NCBI RefSeq assembly: GCF_030316825.1
Contig: NZ_JASZYU010000005.1
Span: forward strand, 46,001 to 110,000
Source of the DNA: Variovorax fucosicus
GTDB taxonomy: Bacteria > Pseudomonadota > Gammaproteobacteria > Burkholderiales > Burkholderiaceae_C
DNA length: 64,000 nucleotides
Reading direction: 5' to 3'
Positions 8,772 to 15,774 of this stretch are shown one piece after another. Positions within the stretch are counted from its first letter, which is position 1; every line of letters begins with the position of its first letter. The notes beneath the pieces were generated by a model that ran no database searches, was not told the DNA's origin, and worked only from the letters and a program-made list of their open reading frames with translations. The position numbers and the translations under genes are program-made.

Positions 8772-9237
8772 GACAATGCTCCTGAGTTCATGACGAAACG
8801 TCACCCGTCTGCCGCTTCTCGAACCCGAACATGACATGCGGGAAGAGAGGGAGTGTCGGCAGTGCTGTCAACAGCTTTGCTATGACGGGTGGCAGGCTCC
8901 TGCCCGAAGCCTTGGCACCATTATCGCACCGGGCGCGCCGGTGTGCGATGCGACCCACTACCCGAGCGGCGCCGTGGCCGACTTACGGATCGGCCAGCCG
9001 ACGCACAACTTCACTGCGCAGTAAACAAGGCCATTCGACCGAATATGGGCAGGGCTGGCGCAGGCGTTTGCGGCGCCACGCCGCCAGGCGTAAAATTGCG
9101 CCCGGCGCCCGCCAAAGCTCTGGACAGCTTGAAAAAGGCTCTCGTCAGTTCCTGTACATCGCTTCTGAACCCTCCGGGATACCGGCTGTTCGACAGCGAC
9201 AAAACGTCCAGCGCTCGAACAGCAGTGGAGTATTCCC
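8772..9237. other. Divergent intergenic region
   Basis: 466 bases between the divergent DUF5623-like gene and the 9238 gene. Both promoters must lie here, but I see no strong -35/-10 pair; TTGAAA near 9128 is one weak candidate for the + side. Short open frames on both strands show no family motif. GC content is similar to the flanks. Confidence 0.5.
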
Positions 9238-9960
9238 ATGAGCAACTACGCTCGCTCGGCCGTCTACACGGCCTCCCAAGCACTCGTGGCGCAAGGCCTG
9301 ACGGTCAAGCGCTCCCATCTCACCGAAGTCATTGCAGCATTGCTGGGCTACCGCACCCATGCCGCGCTGACGGCGGACGAGGCGGATACCACGCGCGAGT
9401 ACCACCTCGATGACGCCGAGATCTACGTCCTCAACGTCCCGCTGGGAACAGGACGCGCGGTCGAATTGGGCCTGCAGAACGGTCCTGTGGTCGTTCAGGC
9501 GTGTACCGCCGCGTTGAAAGCCGGCGATGGCCAGGCCGGCGTGTACGAGAGCGTTGCCGACTTCTACGACTCGCATGCCCGCGAGGCCTTGGCGCAGGTA
9601 ATCTCCGATTCGGACGACGTGGCCGGCGCGATGGCCGAAAGCAACGCGTCGTTCCCGTACGAGCCCGAAATGGAAGACGCGTGCCCCGCGACTTCGGACC
9701 TGTGGGCAGCACGGGACGAGTGGACCATCGAAGCCGCAGGTGACCTGACGGGTGAATACGACCCAGAGGGCGATCGCATGTTCAACGGCGACACGCTGAA
9801 CTGCCGCGGCTGGCTGACTTATCGCAAGGCGGGCCGGGCAGGGCTGGTGTTCGGCGAGGCGGGTGGCTACGGCGGCGTGGACGACAGTTGGCGTGACCAG
9901 GACCACGAGGATGAACTGGCCTACCGTCAGAGCCTCGAAAGCGGCCCTGCGGCCGGGTGA
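9238..9960 (+). CDS. Island protein of unknown function with GY-x-THAAL motif
   Basis: 240 residues, not recognised. The N-terminus (GLTVKRSHLTEVIAALLGYR then THAALTA) resembles a short helical module seen at the start of several island proteins and is reminiscent of the N-terminus of the divergent DUF5623-like protein (HLQALDAAAQAAGYQNIRHA). The rest is acidic (EYHLDDAEIYVLNVPL, SDSDDVAGAMAESNASFPYE, SWRDQDHEDELAY) and could suit a protein-binding or antitoxin-like partner, which is inference. ATG 9238 has GGAG upstream. It stands alone, divergent from the cassette and 91 bases before hsdS. Confidence 0.6.
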   Translation: MSNYARSAVYTASQALVAQGLTVKRSHLTEVIAALLGYRTHAALTADEADTTREYHLDDAEIYVLNVPLGTGRAVELGLQNGPVVVQACTAALKAGDGQAGVYESVADFYDSHAREALAQVISDSDDVAGAMAESNASFPYEPEMEDACPATSDLWAARDEWTIEAAGDLTGEYDPEGDRMFNGDTLNCRGWLTYRKAGRAGLVFGEAGGYGGVDDSWRDQDHEDELAYRQSLESGPAAG

Positions 9961-9977
9961 AGACAGCCGAGTTTATC

Positions 9978-10046
9978 GCGGATGGTTCTACTGCTTGCAT
10001 TTTGGCGCAAGCCTGTTACACTGCGTAAAACAGTAGAACCATCCGC
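9978..10046. repeat. Perfect 16-bp inverted repeat flanking the hsdS promoter
   Basis: GCGGATGGTTCTACTG at 9978-9993 recurs as its exact reverse complement CAGTAGAACCATCCGC at 10031-10046, separated by 37 bases. The arms are not themselves palindromic. One arm lies just upstream of the -35 box and the other at about +1 to +16, the arrangement expected for a regulator that loops or cooperatively occludes the promoter, or for a transcript whose 5' end is the right arm. The regulator is unknown. Confidence 0.85.
9995..10022 (+). promoter_or_regulatory. Putative sigma-70 promoter of hsdS-hsdM
   Basis: TTGCAT (9995-10000) and TACACT (10017-10022) are 16 bases apart, and TG precedes the -10 as in an extended promoter. 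The predicted start near 10029 gives a leader of about 22 bases to ATG 10052. The promoter lies wholly between the two arms of the 16-bp inverted repeat. Confidence 0.55.
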
Positions 10047-10051
10047 ATCGA

Positions 10052-10639
10052 ATGAACCGCCCGCTCGGCGCCCTCGCCAAAGTCCACACCGCCGTCGTTT
10101 TTCGCGATCAGGCCCCCAAGGAGGGTCCTGACGGCAATGTGCGGGCATTGGCCATCCGAGACTTGGTGGCTGGCAAACCCCTGCGCTGGCACGAACTGCC
10201 CCGCCTGCATGTGCAGGAGCGGCACCTTTCGCACTGCCTTCAACCCGGCGACGTCGTGATCCCGTCAAGGGGTGACTATTACAAGGCCTGGCTCTTCGAA
10301 GGCGCCGAGGATCTTGTGTTCCCCATGGGCCAGCTCAGCGTGATCCGGCCGGACACCCAGCTGGACGCGCGCTACTTGGTCTGGGTGCTGAATAACCCGT
10401 CGACGCAGAAGCGCATTTCTCTGCTGTTGACAGGCACCACGATCAAGGCGCTGACCAAAGCTACGCTTCTTTCGCTGGAAATCGAAATTCCTCCCATGGC
10501 GAAGCAGCGCCAGATTGCCGAACTCGACCAGACGGCACAGGAGATCGTGGCCATTCGACATCGCCTGAATGAGATCGACCGGACCGAGACCGCCTATATG
10601 ACGCGCCAAGCGCTGCAGGGTGGGGCCGAAGATGCTTGA
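10052..10639 (+). CDS. hsdS: Single-TRD type I restriction specificity subunit (half HsdS)
   Basis: 195 residues, about half a normal HsdS, with one target-recognition domain (~residues 1-150; GDVVIPSRGDYYKAWLF, YLVWVLNNPSTQKRI, TTIKALTKATLLSLEIEIPP) and one conserved helix (AKQRQIAELDQTAQEIVAIR). Half-size S subunits generally act as dimers and recognise symmetric split sites. It precedes hsdM, the reverse of the usual order, and overlaps it by eight bases. No ribosome site is obvious before ATG 10052. The unit's promoter lies inside the 16-bp inverted repeat. Confidence 0.85.
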   Translation: MNRPLGALAKVHTAVVFRDQAPKEGPDGNVRALAIRDLVAGKPLRWHELPRLHVQERHLSHCLQPGDVVIPSRGDYYKAWLFEGAEDLVFPMGQLSVIRPDTQLDARYLVWVLNNPSTQKRISLLLTGTTIKALTKATLLSLEIEIPPMAKQRQIAELDQTAQEIVAIRHRLNEIDRTETAYMTRQALQGGAEDA

Positions 10640-12104
10640 TCCCGCGCGACAAGAAGCCATTCGGTCTGCAGTTCTCCAGGCCTGCGACGCGTTCCGGGGG
10701 ATGTGCGGGCCGATGGAGTACCGCGACCTTGTGCTGGCAATGCTGCTGGTGAGGTTTCTCTCTGACGTTGCGTCGCCGCACGGCGGCCAGGCCGCCGCAG
10801 TCCCTGGCGACGCCCCGTATTGCGCGCCCGACGAGTCCCGCTTCGGCCGCCTCGTCGCTGCGCGCGACAGCGCTGGCTTGGGCGAACGCATCGATGCGGC
10901 CCTTGCTGCAATCGAACGGGCCAACCCTGGCCTGCGCGGCGTTTTCCAGGGCATCAGCTTCAATTCGACCGTGCTCGGAAACGTAGAGCAGAAGGAGCGT
11001 GTGCTTGGCCGTCTGCTGGATGCGATCGACGCCAGCGCTTTGAACTTCGGCGAGGGCGACAGCTTGGCGAAGGAAGGTGCTGCCTTTGCATGTGACTCGC
11101 TGATCAGGCATACCGCAGAACTCGGGGGAAGGTGGGGCGGCGAGTTCTACACCCCGCCCGAGGTGTCCCAGTTGCTGGCGCGCTTGATGGAACCCACGAG
11201 CGGCGAGGCCATCGGCGACCCCTGTTGTGGAACAGGTTCGCTGCTGATCGCGTGCAGTCAGTTCGCCAGGGCGAGGTCGGGGGAGGATGGGTGTGCCCTC
11301 TTTGGCCAGGAGAAAAACGGCTCGACCTGGGCGCTGGCCAAGATGAACATGGTTCTCCATGGTGAGACCCATCATCAGCTTGAATGGGGAGACACCCTGC
11401 GCGACCCCAAGTTGCTCGATACCGCTGGCGGGCTGAGGCGCTTCGATGTCGTCGTCTCCAGTCCCCCGTTCTCGCTGCGCGACTGGGGGCACGAGTTGGC
11501 GGAGAGAGACGTCTATCAGCGCTACCGGCGCGGCGTCCCCCCGCGGATGGCCGGCGACTATGCGTTCCTCAGCCACATGGTCGAGACGCTCGCGCCTGGG
11601 ACGGGCCGCATGGCGGCGGTCGTGACCTTGGGTGTGCTCTTTCGTACTGGGGCGGAACGGGAGATCCGAGAGCACCTCGTCCGCGAAAACCTGATCGATG
11701 CGGTGATCGCCTTGCCAACCAAGATGTTCGCTCATACGGCCATCCCGGTGGCGATTCTTGTGCTGCGCAAGCGGAAGGCCGATGACGGCGTGATGTTCAT
11801 CGACGCCAGCCACACGTACCAGCATGGGAAGACGCAGAACGTGCTGCGCGAGTCCGACCTGAGCACGATCGAGGACATCTACCGCCGGCGGCAAGACGTT
11901 GCACCGTACGCACGCCTCGTCGCCCCAGCCGAGATCGCGGCGAACGACTTCAATCTTAGCGTGGCTCGGTATGTGGCGGCCGTGGCAGACGAGGAACCGG
12001 TTGACCTGGACGCCCTGCGAGCCGAGCGGATTCAGCTCAAGTCTGAGCTGGCGCGGCTGGAAGCCAAGCTGTCAGGGTTGCTGGAGGAGGCCGGTCATGC
12101 GTAG
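10632..12104 (+). CDS. hsdM: Type I restriction N6-adenine methyltransferase subunit, SPPF variant
   Basis: 490 residues. The N-terminal helical domain (MEYRDLVLAMLLVRFLSD) is followed by the methyltransferase core: GGEFYTPPEVSQLL, motif I DPCCGTGSL (196-204; SAM binding), and motif IV VVVSSPPFSLRDWG (SPPF at 277-280). HsdM normally has NPPF/Y; the Asn-to-Ser change gives the form more typical of N4-cytosine enzymes, so substrate or activity may differ. The C-terminal helix (RAERIQLKSELARLEAKLSG) probably contacts HsdS. ATG 10632 follows GGGTGGGG. No hsdR follows, and none with helicase motifs is in the window. Confidence 0.9.
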   Translation: MLDPARQEAIRSAVLQACDAFRGMCGPMEYRDLVLAMLLVRFLSDVASPHGGQAAAVPGDAPYCAPDESRFGRLVAARDSAGLGERIDAALAAIERANPGLRGVFQGISFNSTVLGNVEQKERVLGRLLDAIDASALNFGEGDSLAKEGAAFACDSLIRHTAELGGRWGGEFYTPPEVSQLLARLMEPTSGEAIGDPCCGTGSLLIACSQFARARSGEDGCALFGQEKNGSTWALAKMNMVLHGETHHQLEWGDTLRDPKLLDTAGGLRRFDVVVSSPPFSLRDWGHELAERDVYQRYRRGVPPRMAGDYAFLSHMVETLAPGTGRMAAVVTLGVLFRTGAEREIREHLVRENLIDAVIALPTKMFAHTAIPVAILVLRKRKADDGVMFIDASHTYQHGKTQNVLRESDLSTIEDIYRRRQDVAPYARLVAPAEIAANDFNLSVARYVAAVADEEPVDLDALRAERIQLKSELARLEAKLSGLLEEAGHA

Positions 12105-12222
12105 CACAAAGGAAAACGGCCGCTTACGCGGCCGCATCCTCTTTTGCGTCTTGGAGCCCAGCGTCCGTCCGAAGAGGGAGCTACTGAACCATGTTGCCCA
12201 AGCGCTTACAGGGAAAGTATAA
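12097..12222 (+). CDS. Possible 41-residue small ORF before the Abi gene
   Basis: ATG 12097 is preceded six bases upstream by GGAGGAGG (12083-12090), an excellent ribosome site, and overlaps the hsdM stop. The product (MRSTKENGRLRGRILFCVLE...) is basic with no known motif; it stops at 12220-12222, five bases before the Abi start. It covers the same bases as the candidate structured RNA, so it may be a leader peptide, a remnant or a chance frame. Confidence 0.3.
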   Translation: MRSTKENGRLRGRILFCVLEPSVRPKRELLNHVAQALTGKV

Positions 12223-12227
12223 CACGC
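12108..12227 (+). ncRNA. Candidate structured RNA upstream of the Abi gene (abiF-motif-like)
   Basis: The 120 bases between hsdM and the Abi gene can fold well: a 7-bp hairpin CGGCCGC-TTAC-GCGGCCG (12117-12134), then a stem CCTCTT (12138-12143) with AAGAGG (12172-12177) enclosing GGA/TCC (12153-12155/12164-12166). Abi_2/AbiF-type genes are known to be preceded by a conserved noncoding RNA (the 'abiF' RNA motif), thought to act with the protein like a type III antitoxin. I cannot test for that covariance model; the assignment is by position and foldability. Confidence 0.4.
12193..12222 (+). promoter_or_regulatory. Possible internal promoter and ribosome site of the Abi gene
   Basis: TTGCCC near 12194 and TATAAC near 12218 are 18 bases apart just before ATG 12228. 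GGGAAAG (12211-12217) lies ten bases before the ATG and would serve read-through transcripts. A start from this -10 would be nearly leaderless, so the GGGAAAG role in a longer mRNA is at least as likely. Confidence 0.25.
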
Positions 12228-13214
12228 ATGCTGAAATTGATCAAAGGCAACCCGGCGGGGAATCTGGCGCACATCCAGGCGCTTTCGCACGCCCGACTGA
12301 GCAACTACCGGAGCTTCTTCGGCGCCACCGATGACGGTGAGGCACTGGGACTCTACCAGTGGAACGACGACCTGAGCGCCGTACTTTTTCGCACAATCTC
12401 GCTGGTGGAGGTGGTGCTTCGGAACCAATTTCACCATGCCATGAGCCAGCGCTATGGCGCCGTAGGTGGCCAGGGTTCCAAGGACTGGTACGCGCACGTT
12501 GCCCTGAGCAGCCTGTCGAAGTCCAAGATCATGGACGTCACGCACTACAAGCAGGGTCAGCAGTTGCTGCCGCGCGTGCCTACTCCCTCACCCGATGACG
12601 TGGTGTCCGGCCTGACATTCGGGTTCTGGCCGCGCCTTCTCGATCTCACGGTCGATATTCACCAACAACCCGTGGCGTGGGGACCCATCCTCCTGGACGT
12701 TCTTCCCGGCCATCGGCAGCGACAGGCAAGCTACTGGGCCAAGCTGAAACACCGAGACGCCCTCTTTGCCAGGCTCGACCTGTGCAACGAGCTGCGAAAT
12801 CGCATCGCTCACCACGAGCCCATCTGGAAGCTTGGACCACTGATGGTTGAGAGTCGTTCCCGCCATGGCTCGCCGGTGGCGATCCAGGCGCCTGCGCCCA
12901 CGACGCCTGCCGATGCGCTGAACCGACTGCGTATGCTGTACGACCGTGTCACTGAACTGCTGGGCTGGTTGTCCCCGGCCGTGGCGGCCAAGCACAAGGT
13001 CAGCGACATGCATCTGCGCTGCCTGAACCTGCTGCAGATCGACACGCTGAGCGACTTCCGGCGCGCACTGCCGCCGGCCGAAATCGACCTCGCGACAGTA
13101 CCTAACCTGAGATCCTTGCGAAAGGCGCTCAGGTACGCGGCGCGCCGCAAGCAGCCGGTGCTCATTAAGGATGGGCACCGTCTGATCGGGCACCTGACCT
13201 GCACCACGCCATGA
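12228..13214 (+). CDS. Abi family protein (Abi_2, AbiD/AbiF-like; HEPN fold)
   Basis: 328 residues of the Abi_2 family. Typical blocks are LSHARLSNYRSFF (~19-31), LYQWNDDLSAVLFRTISLVEVVLRNQFH (read as two adjoining pieces, ~42-69) and ELRNRIAHHEPIW (~188-200). R190-N191...H195 gives the R-x4-H HEPN signature, and LRNQFHH (R65...H70) is a second R-x4-H. Family members abort phage infection, probably by RNA cleavage. The gene follows hsdM by 123 bases that hold a candidate structured RNA. The C-terminal ~60 residues are an extra domain I do not recognise. Last gene of the island before a strong terminator. Confidence 0.85.
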   Translation: MLKLIKGNPAGNLAHIQALSHARLSNYRSFFGATDDGEALGLYQWNDDLSAVLFRTISLVEVVLRNQFHHAMSQRYGAVGGQGSKDWYAHVALSSLSKSKIMDVTHYKQGQQLLPRVPTPSPDDVVSGLTFGFWPRLLDLTVDIHQQPVAWGPILLDVLPGHRQRQASYWAKLKHRDALFARLDLCNELRNRIAHHEPIWKLGPLMVESRSRHGSPVAIQAPAPTTPADALNRLRMLYDRVTELLGWLSPAVAAKHKVSDMHLRCLNLLQIDTLSDFRRALPPAEIDLATVPNLRSLRKALRYAARRKQPVLIKDGHRLIGHLTCTTP

Positions 13215-13426
13215 GCTTGGTTGACCTGCCCGCGGCCAGGGTCCATGTGCTTTGGATCGTTGGGTTATGCTGACGTAAGATGGGCTACGAAGAGGCTGTA
13301 TACTGCAGTTATCCGTGCAGTTCGTGGTACCCAAGGTGTACCCGCGAATGCAGGATTCGGTGAGAAGTTAGATTTGACGCGGCCTAGCGGGGTTTTTTGG
13401 AACCCGCCCCAGGCCACCAGTCTTCC
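13215..13426. other. Intergenic region with repeats, possible small RNA
   Basis: No gene seen. It contains a TATACT -10-like box (13299-13304) without a good -35, two close TGCAGTT repeats just after it, the dyad GGTAC-N7-GTACC around 13330-13346, and a hairpin GCGGGGTT/AACCCGC around 13387-13407. Together with the terminator immediately downstream this could be a small RNA gene or simply the Abi 3' region. Confidence 0.3.
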
Positions 13427-13461
13427 AAGCCCCTGATTCTTGACGGAATCAGGGGCTTTTT
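13427..13461 (+). terminator. Strong Rho-independent terminator
   Basis: A perfect 13-bp stem AAGCCCCTGATTC (13427-13439) / GAATCAGGGGCTT (13446-13458), six-base loop, followed by a T-run. It ends + strand transcription from the Abi side (or a small RNA at 13.3 kb), 20 bases before the convergent LysR gene's stop. Confidence 0.92.
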
Positions 13462-13481
13462 AACGTCTGCTGGCGCCCGCC

Positions 13482-14411
13482 TCAACCCTGTGCAGAACGC
13501 AGCACCGGCGGCAATGACGCCTGCGCGTTCAACTTCTCCAGCACCATCCCGATGAAGGCCGATACCGCCAGTGGCAGGTGCCGCCGGCTCGGGTACAGCA
13601 CACTCAGCCCGCGACCCGTGCGCTGATATTGCGGCAGGAGCCGCACGAGCAGGCCGGCTTTTATATCAAGGGTTGCCATCGCGGGCGGCAACAGCGCAAT
13701 GCCGAGTCCGGCCAATGCGGCTTTGCGCAACGCCTGCGCGGTGTTGCCGCTGAAGCGGCCGGCAACCTGCACTTCCTCTTCCGTGCCATCGGGGCCGGCA
13801 AGGCGCCAGGTGGCGCGGCCTGCAGGGTGGGCGGAGGTTACGCAGTCGTGGTTCACCAAGTCTTGCAGCGTGGCAGGCGCGCCGCGCGCGGCGACGTAGG
13901 CGGGGCTTGCCACCATGCCGTCGCTTCTGGCGCCGAGGAGTTGGCGACCCACATAGCCCGAGTCGCGCAACGTGCCGCCGCGAAACGCGACATCGATCTG
14001 GTCGGCAATCAGATCGGCCTTGGCATCACTGAGCACGAAGTCGAGGCGCACCAGCGGATGGGCGGCAAGAAAGTCGGCCACCCACTCCATTGGGAAGAAG
14101 TCGAAGAAGTCGGCCGGTGCGGCTACACGAACCATGCCACTGGGTTGGTGGCTGCCGGTCATCAACTCCCGCCCGGCCTCGACCAGTCCGTCGACCGCGA
14201 CCGCGCAACGCTCGTGAAAGGCGTGGCCGGCGCTGGTGAGCGTGAGCTTGCGGGTGGAGCGCTGCATCAGCCGCGTGCCGAGTCGTGCTTCGAGTTGCTG
14301 AATGCGCCGGCTTACCGTGTTGGGCGGCAGGCCCAGCCGCCGCGCTGCCTCGGCAAAGCTGCCGTGGCGCACCACCTGCACAAATACTGCGATGTCGTTC
14401 AGGTCCAACAT
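13482..14411 (-). CDS. LysR-family regulator divergent from doxX
   Basis: 309 residues: N-terminal winged helix-turn-helix (VVRHGSFAEAARRLGLPP then NTVSRRIQQLEARLGTRL) and a LysR effector domain (SGMVRVAAPADFF ... GLGIALLPPAMA). ATG 14411 has AGAGGAA upstream; upstream in-frame codons would add 11 residues. It is divergent from the doxX-pirin pair and probably controls it. The 129-base divergent gap holds related AT-rich elements (CGATTATG, TCGATTAATGG) that could be LysR half-sites. Effector unknown. Confidence 0.93.
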   Translation of the reverse strand: MLDLNDIAVFVQVVRHGSFAEAARRLGLPPNTVSRRIQQLEARLGTRLMQRSTRKLTLTSAGHAFHERCAVAVDGLVEAGRELMTGSHQPSGMVRVAAPADFFDFFPMEWVADFLAAHPLVRLDFVLSDAKADLIADQIDVAFRGGTLRDSGYVGRQLLGARSDGMVASPAYVAARGAPATLQDLVNHDCVTSAHPAGRATWRLAGPDGTEEEVQVAGRFSGNTAQALRKAALAGLGIALLPPAMATLDIKAGLLVRLLPQYQRTGRGLSVLYPSRRHLPLAVSAFIGMVLEKLNAQASLPPVLRSAQG

Positions 14412-14540
14412 GGTGCGATTCCTCTTATTGATGGACGAGTGCAATCCGATTATGCGGTCTAGTCGATTAATGGATGCAGCCCTAATCTTCTGTGCATCGG
14501 CCGCCTCTAGCCTCCACGCACACGCAGGAACATCCCTTCA

Positions 14541-14918
14541 ATGGCTTCTTCTCCTATTTCCCCCACGCAGCGTCGCATCGTCTGGGGCGTTCGCATTCTT
14601 CTGGCGCTGGCCTTCGGTGCTGCGGGTGTCTCCAAGCTCGCCGGCGTGCCGCAGATGGTTCAGGTGTTCGATGCCATCGGTTTCGGCCAGTGGTTCCGTT
14701 ATGTGACAGGTGCGGTCGAAATCGCGGGCGCGGTGCTGATGCTCTTGCCTGCTGCCGGCTTCTTCGGCGGGCTGCTGCTCGGCGCGATCATGGTTTGCGC
14801 GGTGGCGACGCATCTGCTCCTGATCGGTGGCAATCCCGCGCCGGCCGTGGTGCTCGGTGCGCTCGCAGCCTTCGTGGCTTGGCGGCTACGGCCTGTGTCG
14901 CTCCGTGCGGCCGGTTGA
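14541..14918 (+). CDS. DoxX family membrane protein
   Basis: 125 residues with about four transmembrane segments (WGVRILLALAFGAAGVSKLA; YVTGAVEIAGAVLMLLPAAG; GLLLGAIMVCAVATHLLL; VVLGALAAFVAW). GVSKLAG near the N-terminus is the DoxX/DoxD signature. Such proteins sit in the inner membrane and are linked to redox or quinone chemistry, without a firm activity. Pirin follows 16 bases downstream, a common DoxX partner. Confidence 0.88.
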   Translation: MASSPISPTQRRIVWGVRILLALAFGAAGVSKLAGVPQMVQVFDAIGFGQWFRYVTGAVEIAGAVLMLLPAAGFFGGLLLGAIMVCAVATHLLLIGGNPAPAVVLGALAAFVAWRLRPVSLRAAG

Positions 14919-14934
14919 CTGCGAGGGAAGCCGC

Positions 14935-15774
14935 ATGACAACCGACCTTGCCGCAGAGGCCCGCGCCATCGTCTACCGCACGGGCGGCAGCACGCACGGC
15001 CCGATCACGCGCCTCGTGAGCCCGGGCGACCTGGGCGAATTCCTGAAGCCGTTCGTGTTTCTCGATCTCTTCGACCTCAGGCCCCCGACCGAGCACAGGG
15101 GCTTCGGCATGCACCCGCACTCCGGCATCGCGACGCTGACGTTCATGATCGAAGGCGACGTGGGCTATGAAGACACGACCGGCCAGAAGGGCGTGCTGCC
15201 CGTCGGCGGCGTGGAGTGGATGCGTGCCGGCAGCGGCGTGTGGCACACCGGTGCGCCGGTCAGCGATGCGCGGGTGCTGGGTTTCCAGCTCTGGGTGGCG
15301 TTGCCCGCTTCGGAAGAGAACGCACCTGCGCAAAGCCTCTACCTTGCGCCTTCGCAAGTGCCGCGGGAAGGCCCGGCGCGCGTGCTGCTCGGGCGCTATG
15401 GCGCGGCGCAAAGCGCCATTCCGGCGCCCGCGTCGATGAACTACCTCGCGGTGGTTCTGAAGGATGGCGAGCGCTGGCGCTACACGCCGCCCGCCGGCCA
15501 CACCGTGGCCTGGGTTGCGGTCAATGCGGGCCGACTCGATGCGGGTGAACCGGTCGGTGCTGGCGAGCTTGCGATGTTCGAGGAGTCCGGCGAGGCCATC
15601 GACTTCGTGGCCCACGGCGAAACCAGTTTCGTGCTCGGCTCGGCGGTGAAGCATCCGCACGAATTGGTAATGGGCTACTACTCGGTGCACACGAGCAAGG
15701 CGGCGCTCGCGCAGGGCGAGGCCGAGATCCAGCGCATCGGCACGCGCCTGCGGCAAGAGGGGCGGCTGACCTAG
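14935..15774 (+). CDS. Pirin family protein
   Basis: 279 residues of the bicupin pirin family. FGMHPHSGIATLTFMIEGDV carries metal-binding histidines; VEWMRAGSGVWHTGAP and GFQLWVALP follow as in YhhW-type pirins. Pirins bind Fe or Zn in the N-terminal cupin; some are quercetin dioxygenases. ATG 14935 has AGGGAAG upstream; the frame is open further 5' but overlaps doxX. Tail-to-tail four-base overlap with the GAF gene. Confidence 0.92.
   Translation: MTTDLAAEARAIVYRTGGSTHGPITRLVSPGDLGEFLKPFVFLDLFDLRPPTEHRGFGMHPHSGIATLTFMIEGDVGYEDTTGQKGVLPVGGVEWMRAGSGVWHTGAPVSDARVLGFQLWVALPASEENAPAQSLYLAPSQVPREGPARVLLGRYGAAQSAIPAPASMNYLAVVLKDGERWRYTPPAGHTVAWVAVNAGRLDAGEPVGAGELAMFEESGEAIDFVAHGETSFVLGSAVKHPHELVMGYYSVHTSKAALAQGEAEIQRIGTRLRQEGRLT

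Noticed and set aside
8836..9024. Small Cys-rich ORF in the divergent gap
   Set aside because: No family match, no good ribosome site, and the cysteines do not form a consistent zinc pattern.
12117..12145. Rho-independent terminator after hsdM
   Set aside because: The hairpin CGGCCGC/GCGGCCG is followed only by a broken T stretch several bases later. It fits better as part of a structured leader before the Abi gene.
13380..13420. tRNA or tmRNA 3' end (sequence ends in CCACCA)
   Set aside because: There is no T-arm consensus, acceptor stem partner or tag ORF upstream.
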